Origin: Epiperipatus broadwayi
Taxonomy: Eukaryota > Onychophora > Udeonychophora > Euonychophora > Peripatidae
DNA length: 64,000 nt
Direction of reading: 5' to 3'
Assembly (NCBI GenBank): GCA_028023455.1
Contig: JAQFVV010012420.1
Location: 9,009,194-9,073,193 of the forward strand
Below, piece after piece: positions 24,701 through 36,700 of this stretch. Below the pieces are notes generated by a model. The model was not told where the DNA came from. It searched no databases and worked only from the letters and a program-made list of their open reading frames with translations. Position numbers and translations under genes: made by a program. Within the stretch, counting starts at the first letter, position 1; every line of letters begins with the position of its first letter.

Positions 24701-27700
24701 TTTTTCTCTCTCTGACCTGAAGTCAGTGATTAGTCTAATTATCTATCCACATTTTAAAACAGATACAATTCTGTGAATTGGGCAATTGTATTACCCAACA
24801 GACTTTACAATGAAGCAAATCTTCCTGCAGTAAATTATTTCCATAAGAATTTCATACATTTTTAATGTTTTGTGTTTTTTTTTTTTTTAAATACAAACAC
24901 AAAAACAAAGTAATGTTTTATTAATATTTCTTTTTTTTTTTTTTAAAAAGTTTATTTAACAATACAAAATTCTGCAATTATTTTTACAAAAAAAAAAAAA
25001 GTCTCATATAACCATTAAAGAAAATATAACATTTTAATTTTGGATAAAAGACAGAGAATAAGAAAGAATGAAACACTTTGATGTCTTAAGTGTAAGCATT
25101 AACATAATTCAGCCAAATGTCAAAAAAATGACTACCAACAGTCTGAAGAAGGTTAATTGCTCTAAAACCCCAATATCTTTGCAATACAAATTTAAATACA
25201 TGTCAGTAAAATATAAGTGCTACAAAATATCTTTAACTTATTAACAAGTTTATGATCAACATGATTAGGCTACTTATTAATATTTTTTCATATCTGAGAA
25301 ATTTATGTTGGAAAAAAGAATTCTAAGATGAAATGTATTATAATTTAAAATAATTAATTTGCATTTTTTAAAGAAACTTTTTAATTTCCTAAATATGTGT
25401 CTATGCAGCCTTCATCAGAGATTTATAAATAGTTTACATTCTGTTACATTTCATAATATGACTGTGACAACCATAACAAATTTTAACTTTTTTTTAATAC
25501 TTAAAATGATTATAATTATAAATAAAAATATTTTCAACATACAAAACACATTTCAAATCTTAATCCTGATCTTAAAATTATTGGTAATTTTATATCTTTT
25601 AATTTAATATATTTTTTATAATAAAATATACAATATTAATATTCTCTTAAATAACTAATTTTGTTCTTTTTATAACAATTCCATCCTTAATAGCAGTTTC
25701 TAAGTGTTTACAGTCAAAATTCAGAGATGTCTTAGAGAAAGCATAGCAAAAAAATAATGCAGACTAGATATGCATATAATACATTATATTGCAGATACCT
25801 TTTTCCAATGGAATTTTCAAAATGATGACATCTTATGGGGATAGGGGGTTTATAAATTTTTACATAAAAGTTGTATTTTTTTAAAAAAAATTTCTAGTAA
25901 AAAAAACCAAAAACACTTTATATATATGATTTTTAAAATCAATTCATAGATGTTTTCAGGTAAGTACAATATTAATACAGTATATTTTTGTGTTGTATCA
26001 AAATTATCTTGACCCAAAATGACTTTTAATTATTAAAAAAAAAAAAAAAATTTTATCAGTATAATATTAATTATATTTTTTAATATTAGTCTATAAAAAA
26101 AATACTGTATACGTTTTTGCATACAATATATATATATATATGTATGTGTGCTTGTGCATAAAAATTTACTAAATTCAATTAGTAACAACATTTTCCCCCC
26201 ATCTTTATCAATATTATCATTAAAATAATTTTTGGAAACAAATTATTTCATAATCTAATTTCTATTTTATTAGCAAAAACTCTTTTAAATGAATATCTCT
26301 ACTGTTATACCTTCCCTTAAAAGAATATAATGAATCCATGTATTCTTGGAAGCTCTTGTATCTTTGTCATCATTGTTGTTAATTCAGAATGAAATTAATT
26401 TATCAACCAGATGAAATATGGCACTTAGAGTTATTCATAGTCTGGAGAGAGAGTGATTTACTCCCTTTGTTTACATATATATTGAGTTATGTTTAATTTA
26501 AAATTTCATATTAAAACTTATGAAATATGTATAAAACTTTCAGTCATCTTGATCAGTCTCAAGTAGATTACTACACTACTCCTAATGCTGCTGGCATTAA
26601 GATGGTGAGAATTTGATGCCTTATGAATCAGCATATAATCAACACACCCCAACTATACAGAAAAGTCAAATAGTATCTAATTCAAAACTATCAATTGCCT
26701 TGTCAACCACTAATGGATCAAATATGGTTACCTTGTTCACAGGAGTAGAGTTAAGTACACTTCACATTGATACTCTTATTGTTCATCAGATAAAGAGCAC
26801 TATTGTGATAACAGAACCAAGAATTAATGCCACAGAATACAACATGGTTTTGCAACAAGATTTGAGAAATCTTCAAACACAGTACAAAAATTTTATTTTA
26901 TAAACTTGTGCAGATATTTGTTATTACTTAAAACATTTTCTTAGACATTGCTGCTGTAACATGTCATTTGTACAATATCTCACTGATAACTAATGCTTAA
27001 TAATTTATCAATTAAACATTTTAATGTACCAATGTGACCAAGATGTTAAAGATGCTATCTCCTTTTGCTTTATATAACTGATTATAAATTTAATAACTCT
27101 TGGTTGCCGTATTCCATCTGACTGATAAATTAATTTCACTCTGAATTAACAACATGTTGACAAAGGTATGCTTATAAACATCAGAGGTCCCAAGAATAAT
27201 TGGATTCATTCTATTCTTGATTCTTTGTTCAACATTTAGAATGCTTTTAATTCATAGCCTGGGAAAAGTGATTTACTTTCTTTGTTATATATATGATTAA
27301 TCCTGGACACCAAGATTGGCAACCATGTTTTTTTTTTTTTAATTATACATTTTCAGCAGCATGGTTATCCCATAAACCTAAAGAATATTTTACTTGTTAA
27401 TATTTAAAAATGTCAATAAATCAATTATAAATTCCTGTTAACTTTAAAAAATAGTAATCAATATATTATAAATTCCATTTACAGAAATAACACAACAATA
27501 ATAAATTTTAAATAAAATAAATTTAATAATTTAAGATATAGGGATTTTTTTTTTTTTTTAAAGTGACTAACATGGGTTATTCATATCAGTGAGTATATAG
27601 ATATATATAATCTTTCTCTCAAACATATCAACAAACAACACCTAAGTTTTAAAAAAATTTTAAAAAGCATTTGCTATATTATAATATGTATTTTATTATG

Positions 27701-30700
27701 TATAAAGCTTTTATTTTTATATATTTTGATTCAAAATATTATTACTATTTTTAATTCAATATAGTTGTGATTTAATTATTTAGTCATTTTATATTATTAG
27801 TATAATCTCCAAAATTCACTTAATATGTTGAGATAATTCTATTTCCATGAATTTAAAGGTTTAACTGACTTATAATCTCAGCACAAGAAAATTTTGGCGT
27901 TTATACAAATGATAAAAAATGATCATTAATTAAATCACAAATATATTGAATTAAATAATAGTAATATTTTGAATCAAAATATATAAAAAGCTTTAAACAT
28001 AATAAAATATATGTTATAATATAGCAAACACTTCATAATTTTTTTTTAAAACTTGTGTGGTTTGTTGATATGTTTGAGAGAAAGATTATATATGTCTAAA
28101 CAGTAGCTGCCAACATAAAAAAATCAATGTAGCTTGAATTATTAAATTTATTTTATTTTAAATTTATTGTCATAGTTTTGTGTTACTTCTGTAAATGGAA
28201 TTTATAATACATTTATTGATATTTTTAAGTTACATTAAATCTTAAAAAAAAATTGTTAAAGCAACCAATTAAAAAAAAATATTACAAATATATTTAATAA
28301 AAAAAAATATTACAAAAACGACTAGCATTTTTGTATTCTGACAATAAATAATAATTATTAGTAAAGCTAAAAAAACTATCATGATTTGATGCTATCGGGG
28401 AAAAAAAAAATTCAACTTTTTATTCAGACAGCACTCTAGTAAATATATATTTACGCTGTCAAATATAACATGTATATTTAAAAATATAAATTTTAATTTA
28501 GTTTTTTAAAATTCAGAAATTTACTTATATAATATTAAAATGTTTTGTTTAATTTACATTAAATCTTTAAAAAAAAACTTGTTAAAGCAACAAATGTTTA
28601 CAAAAATGATGGGCTGAAAACCTGAAGTTTTTATATTCCTCCATAATGACGATCTTTCTGATCTGTATACAATTCTCACATTTAAAATCTTTTGTTTAAT
28701 TTAAGCAACCAATTAAAAAAACACAGGCCTTTCATATAATAAAATGTGATAGAGTATAACAAAATCCCTTTGATACCTTGATCATACCTGGGATAAGTTA
28801 ATTATAATTAATTTTATCTTTCGTTAAATAAATAATTTAATCATATTTAGTTAAGAACCCTGAGATTTAACTGATTTTAACTTAATCTTAATCTGGGAAT
28901 GAGAGTTAATTGGTAGTTATATTTAAATAAATGCATTCGTCTCAACCCAGGGTCTTTTGCTTCTATCTGATTTCAACTTGAGATTAATGAGTTACAATAT
29001 ATATATAATTACAAATTGTTTAAGAGTGTTATATGACAATGTATATGCAGTATAATTCTCATTTATATAAAATGTGATGACTGTAAAGTAATTTTTGATG
29101 AATTACATAAATAAAATGTTTATATTAATTATATGTTGAACTATTTCCATCAGAGAAGCTATGGAGGATTCTCATTTTTATAAAAATAAAAAAATGTTCT
29201 TAATAATGGAATGGTAAGTGACGATATCATTCTAATCAAAATTGTATGTAGAATAATTTAAAAGTAGGAATAAATTTCCTATTTTAAAACCTACTTATGA
29301 AAATTCACAATTTATGAATAAATTTAAAATTAATAACTTTAAAAATATTTAAATACCATATTTGTTTTTCATTTTTTCTTTTTATGAAAGCTATTTTCTT
29401 AGCTTTATCACTTTTTACAGTATGTTAGTTTTATAGAGCATTTAATATTTTATATTTTTATTGTCTTATATTTTGCATCTTTACTAGAGACATAAAAAGT
29501 CAATATGGAATTTCAGTAGTCAACTGATTAATAAACACACAAAAATTATAAATAAATGTATATTATTTTAAAATGTTTTACCATGTACATTTGTTATATG
29601 TAGAAGGCAAACCAATTTGTTGCTCGTATTTTAATTCTTTCTCTTATGACTTTTTAAACTACTTGGGGTTTATTAATATAAAAACTGGTATATAAATCTA
29701 TATATTTTAATTATTTAATTAATTATCAATAACTTTTTTATATATTAATCAAACACTGTTAACGTTTGATCTTTATCTTTATTTAATATAGGTTTCATTT
29801 TTTATTTAAAATAATACTTTTATTTTCCTTTTCTATTTATTATCTATTTTATATATCATTTTAATATTCTTATTTACAAATATATGTCCAGTTTTTTTGT
29901 GGTGAACATTTCTTAACTATTTTTTTATATCTAATTTTTGAATCTTAATTATTTGAATTCCTTGTACACATCTATCAAAGTTTTTTTTTTTATTCATTAA
30001 TTTTGTTTTTTTTATTTTTTGTATGTTTTTCTTTAATTTTCTAATAATGTTATTTATTTTGTTTGCAATATTTATATTATTCAACTTTATTCCAAAATTT
30101 TTACTTTTCTTTTCTGTCTCATTATTATTATTCTGTTTCTTCTCTCTAAAAACATTTTTTATTTTATTAATATTACTTTTAGTAAATGCTTCTATAATTT
30201 TATCTCTTTCTTTTTTTAGAAAGTTCTTTATTTGAACAGTATATTATAGTTCTATTTATTCTTATGTTTATATGATTTATGCATTATACTTAAGTTAGAA
30301 TATCGATTTATTATATGTGTATTACTTTGCTTCCTATAAACTGTTATCTTTACTTTTAATTATTTTTATTATTTTGTTTAATTGTAAATATATCTAAGCA
30401 AGTAATTTTATTGTTTTCTTCTTTTATTCTAATGAATTTTATTTCTTTTTCTATATTATTTATGCATTTTATAAATGTATCAATTTATCTATCCTACTAA
30501 TTATGAAAATGTAATCATTTATGTAACCTTTATAAAACAATGATTTATTTTTATTAAAACTTTTTTCAGAAAAAAAAAATACAAAAAGGAAATAATATAT
30601 ATTTTGCAATAAAAATTTATAATATAAATATTACAAACCAAATACATAACATTATTAGAAAATTAAGAAAAAGATAAACAAAAATTATAAAAACAAAAAT

Positions 30701-33700
30701 AGTTTTAATAAATGATAAATATAGTACCAAAAACAAAAATGAAGATAAATATATAGAGGATATATAAAATAATAACTGAAAAATATAGAAAACAGAAGAT
30801 TAATAATACATATAGGAAAAACAGAAAATTCAATAGAATCTAAACTCTTATTAAAAAAAGTTACCCAAAGTATATTTATAATTTTAAAAAAAAACACACT
30901 GAACATTAAAATGATTTTAAAACAAATAATAAAAAGGAAATAAAAGCATTATTTAAATAAAAAAATTAATCTTAGATTAAATAGACAAAATTGCTGTGTC
31001 TTATGACCAGCAAGTAAATAAATGGACAAAGGCAGAATTGAGATGGTAAGATTATAGTTTAATATGAATAATTTTAACTATATACATCGCCTATTATAAG
31101 GCATAATAAAATAATAAAAGGTCGTGGTGACCTGCATATAATTACCCTAGTCCTGCTTTGGACTTACAGAGGCAGGAGTCTCTGACTTATAATTAAAACT
31201 CCGAACATACTCAGAACAATTATATCAGGTTATATGGGTTTATATATCCCTCAAGACTTCTGTTTTTACTTACGTTTTCACATACACGCAGTATTTTCAC
31301 ATTTCTCACCATATATGGTATTTTACATAGTTTTCTGACCCTATAAGGTCAGCTGGACTTTTTATTATTATACAACTTTCTATGATTTAACAACATTGCA
31401 ATTTTACACAATCGTTATTCTTAATTACTATACAGTTATTTTACATATTTATTATACATTACAGTTATTACTTTTATTCTACATTTATACAATTATTATT
31501 ATTGTTTTACATATTCGTTATATTTATACAATTATTATTATTTACATATTCATTATACATTATATGTGTTTATACCTTGACTTTGAATACTGCACTCCTC
31601 CCCCACTCTAGAAGTATGGTTTTTGACCTAACATAGTCTTTGAGATGAGACGAGGGGTTTCTAGCCCTTGCTGGTTGCTGGCAGTCTTTGCTGTTCTTCG
31701 CCAATTTACTGTTTGTTGATGATGGTTTTGATGCGCCAATTTTTGCTGTGCTATAGATACTTTCCAAGGTTTTGTTACAATAGGTTTTCCTCTGTCTCTT
31801 AACTCTATCTCTACAGGCGAGGTTTTTAAATTTCCTGGTTCTTTTTTGGACAAGCTGGGGTAATTATTTTTGACTTGCAATTCTATGTCGATTTTTTTTA
31901 TAATGCATATTTTTATGCTTAGGGACGCGAACCACTCACAGCCTATGATCGAGTTAATATCTCCGTTCACGATATATATTGGTAGTATTTCTTTAGTTTT
32001 CGTTGTTTCTACCTTTACATTTGCAACTCCTAATATCCTTATGGGATTTGTATTAGCATCCCAGGCCTTGAGTTGAGTTTTCTCTACCCTTGGAGAGAAT
32101 TTTAGATTCTGAATTAGCCTTTTCCAATCTCTGCTTTTTATCAGCGATATCCTTGATCCGCTATCAATTTCCATGCTTAATGGTTTGCCGAATAGTTTTA
32201 CATTCAGCATAATTTGATCAGATTCGTTTATAGTAGCACTTTCTATGTAGCTACTTTCCATCGCTCTGCACGGCTTTGTAGGGTGATGCCATCTTTCAGG
32301 ATACTCGTCTATTTTCCAATAACTTTCTCTTTCTGGAATATTGCAATCACGGGCTTTGTGGCCGATTTTTCTACATCGGAAACATTTAATTTGTTTTCGG
32401 TTTTGGATTTAACCTCAAACGTTTTTAAATATTGTAGCTTGAAGTGGTTCTGGTTTCGTGAAGCTTCTGAACTCTCTCGCTTGGTCAAGCAGCAATTCAT
32501 AAGCTGTTCCACATCTGATTGCTTCATCGTAAGTTATATCTTTTATTGCCAATAAGATCTGCCTAAACTGGTCATCAATTATTCTGTATAATAGTTGTTC
32601 TAGAAGGGCTTCTTCTAAATATTTACCGTAAAGGCATGGCTTTACCATCTCTCTTAAATCAAAGTCATATTCTTTTATTTTTTCACTTTTTCTTTGCCTT
32701 CTGCCTCTAAAGTGCAATCGAGCAATAAACTTGGATGGCTAGGAATTAAAATATTCATTTAGATGTGTTACGAGCTCATCATATTTCTGTGTCTCCGGCA
32801 AATTTCCACATAGTTTGTTCGCTATTTCGATTATTCTCTCGCCTGCGAAGCAAAATAATGAGGCTACTTTTACAGTATTCTCCGTAATACTATTTAGTAT
32901 AAAGTAGTTTTTGATCCTCTGAACATACTGTGGCCAATCACTCAGATTTTGTACATTAAATTCGTAAATCCCAACTTGTGATATGCTCGCCATTTCTTTG
33001 TTGATTCAAATCCACTTGCTGTTTAGGCAATTATTTGCAGATTCGATCCTATGATGACCGAGCAATTTTTTAATGTAGTTCCGTTCCTGTATTGACTGCC
33101 ACTTTCTTTGATTCGATTCTTGTGCCGACTGCGCCAATATGCTGTGCTATAGATACTTTCCGATTCTATTCCTGTCATTATTGCGCCAATATGCTGTGTC
33201 TTATGATCAGCAAGTAAATAAATGGACAAAGGCAGAATTGAGATGGTAAGATTATAGTTTAATACGAATAATTTTAACAATATACATTGCCTATTATAAG
33301 GCAAAATAAAATAATAAAAGGTCGTGGTGACCTGCATATAATTACCCTAGTCCTGCTTTGGACTTACAGAAACAGGAGTTTCTGACTTATAATTAAAACT
33401 CCGAACATACTCAGAACAATTAGATCAGGTTATGGGGGTTTAGCCACATATGGTGTTTTTACTTACGTTTTCACATACACACAGTATTTTCACATTTCTC
33501 ACCGTATATGGTATTTTATATAGTTTTTTGACCCTATAAGGTCAGCTGGGCTTTCTATTATTATACAACTTTCTATGATTTAACAACATTGTAATTTTAC
33601 ACAATTGTTATTCTTAATTACTATACAGTTATTTTACATATTTATTATACATTACAGTTATTACTTTTATTCTACATTTATACAATTATTATTATTGTTT

Positions 33701-36700
33701 TACATATTCGTTATATTTATACAATTATTATTATTTACATATTCATTATACATTATATGTGTTTATATCTTGACCTTGAATACTGCAAAATTAATAACAT
33801 GTGATTAATATATTAAAAAAATATAAAGAATTATTATTAATTATTTAAATAATAAAAATATATACATTTATGTAGCAGTTTTTTTATTAAAATTACAAGT
33901 ACTTAAAATGTTAAGAGAGAGAGATAAAATATATGTGATGTGATGCACTGTGGCTTCTCCTTTATGGGAGTCAGAAATCTCTCAGCCACTATACCCAGAG
34001 AAACCTGTTAGCTACCTTCCCTTTCCATTTCTCAACCTGTTTTTCTCATATTCTCTATCCTGCTCCTTCCCATTTCCACAACATAATCTTTTGCCAAGTC
34101 TATGGTCTTTATATCTAAATCCTCCTTAACTTTTCCCAAACCCAGCATAACAACCAAGAATCCATTTTCTGTATAATCATTTGTATATATTTATCCTCCT
34201 ATAAATTCATTTTTTATATCTTTTCTGCTTGTAGACATTTACATTCAATTAATAGATGCCTAATATTTTGTATGCCTTCCTTACATAACTTTCAGACTAA
34301 ATCACCCATATTTTTCCATTGCTGTGTATATTCCCTTGTTGCTAGAGATCCTGTTCAAGCCTTAAACAGTAGTATTTTCATAAATTAACTCACACTCAAT
34401 AATCGGTTTATTTTTATATATATTTAAACTCTTTTTGCTCTCTATACTATTTCTCGATCTCTCCAACTCCCTATTTTTTATTAATGCATCTATTCTTCTA
34501 CCCTATTCCTTGCCACCATGACACTCAACAATTCTTCTATCACAATCATCCAACCTTTTGTATAAGTATACTGACATAGAGTCTTTATTCAAATCTTCTG
34601 CATACCGTACAATCTTTCTCACCCAACCTTGTTGCCTGTCACTTTACTCATAACCTAACTAAAAACTACTTTGGCTATTCTCTTATTATCCATAAATTGC
34701 AATCTGCAGAACATTTTCATTTTGCTTTTTGCATCTCTCATATAAAAACTTGATCATCCCATTACTCCTTTAATTGCCTCCTTTGCCATCGACATATCTG
34801 CATCTAATGCATGTCTTCCCACTTCTATTTGTACTTTTTCTAAGTAATCTAACACCTCTTTACTAACACATAATGCATCACTATCATAAGTTAACCCTGC
34901 TAGTGCCACAGCTTTCCATATAATTCTAGCTACATCACATTTATTATATGAAAAGTTAATTTCTTTATCAGACCCTCTTTTATTTGCTTCATTTGCCAAT
35001 TTTCTCTCCCATTCATCTAAGCAATGATTACTTAAGACAATTCCCAAAGTGTTATACCTATTCACCACAATTAACTTCATATCTCCAATAAAAATTATTA
35101 CTCTTCTCTTTCCCCAGCATTTATCATCATTACTTTTGATTTTCCTTTAAATTTAATCCCCATCTCTTTATCCACCCTTGCACATCTTCGGCATAACTTC
35201 CATATCTTCCCTACTTTTTATGCACAATAAGACATCAGCAAATAAAAGACATGATAATGTATATATTCCATTGCCACCTATTAATGGTATCTCTATTCCT
35301 CTTCCTAGTCTTTCTATTGATCTCTCCATTTCTCTCAAATATAACAAAAACAAAATATGTGACATAGGGCATCCTTGCCTTAGTCTCATCCCATTTTTAA
35401 CTTTAACTGATTCTATATTTCCTAATCGATACCTATAGTAATTATTTTCAATCTCTTAATAAGATCCACTAAAATGCCATTCCCAAAGACACTAAACTTA
35501 TCCATAATCTATTCCCATTTACTCCATCATGTGTCTTCTCTATATCTATAAAGACCATATATAACTTTCTATATGTATTCCTACTCATATCAATAAGTTG
35601 TGTAACTACAAATAAATTATCTCTTATATGCCTATCTGATCGAAAATCTCCTTGCATTTCTCCCAGTATATTATTTTCTTCCATCCACTTTGCAACCCTT
35701 CTAGCCACTATAGATGCAAAAACTTTATATAATACTAATGTTACCACTATCAGTCTATAATTATTTAATTTTCTATGATCCTTACCCTTTAAATAGTAAT
35801 CTTATTCTTGTATTATTCCAGCTATCTGGAAATTCTCTCTTCTGTGCCATCTTATTAAAATATGATAAAGTTTAATTTTGTCTATTTCCTAAATTCATCA
35901 CTATCTTTGCTGTCCATCCTTCTATACCTCTTGCCTTTCCACTTTTTCAATTTCTTCCCTGCCTCATTCAATTCATTTTCTGTAAACCTAATATTTCCAT
36001 TACTATATGCTTTCATGTTAGTTATCACTCTGTCCTACACGCCTAACATCTTTTCTATATTTGCTACAAACTTATTTAAGATCGTCTCTAATTCTTCTCT
36101 GGAGCTATATTCTATTCCCCCATCATCTAGTAGTAATATTTTTACATTGTATTCCCTCATCATCTAGTAGTAATATTTCTTTCTCCCCTACATTCATTCT
36201 TTTAAATCAAAATATATAAAATGCTCTAACACGCACAAGCACACAAAGCTAAAAACAAATAAAGAAAAATATATATTATTTTTATTTTAATATATATATT
36301 TAATCAAATGGCTAAGCACTTTCAAGGGTCAAAGCCCTCACATTCATGGCCGTTTTGTAAAAATATAAAAAATTGATTAGGAGTGATGTAAATTTATGCA
36401 AATAAAATGATTACGCATTCCATTTCTTGGATATTTTGTAGCAAGTCTTTTCTATTTATGGCGTCGCCATCTCTAGAGATAATGTAAGCCTCTTTTATCT
36501 TACTTTTAAGATCGTGTTGCACTCTGCAAACCACCACTGGATTTCCAGGTGGATTTCCAGGTTAGCAATCGTGACCAGCTGAAGTGCGGTGCTGTGCAAA
36601 AACTGAACTATAAGCAGTGTCCACCAGTGCTTTATTGTAGGAGTGTGTTGGGATAGCCTAGTGGACAGAGAGGCCCTGGTCTCACCATAATATGATGATT

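Larger units (their letters stand above)
30988..33791 (-). mobile_element. Ty3/Gypsy-type LTR retrotransposon, internally deleted
   Basis: Two LTRs of about 600 bp (30992-31594 and 33192-33787) flank only 1.6 kb of interior, with AAAT as a 4-bp target-site duplication outside (30988-30991 and 33788-33791). Reading the minus strand, the order is 5' LTR, primer-binding region, gag, CCHC knuckle, protease, a short C-terminal remnant, polypurine tract, 3' LTR. Reverse transcriptase, RNase H and integrase catalytic parts are absent. The LTRs differ at a couple of dozen positions by eye, so it is not a recent insertion. It lies in SNRNP35 intron 2. Confidence 0.85.

Noticed and set aside
30023-30906. 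Hydrophobic small proteins in both strands
   Set aside because: Phe/Ile/Leu/Tyr-rich readings of AT-rich low-complexity DNA, with no start context, splice sites or conserved motif.
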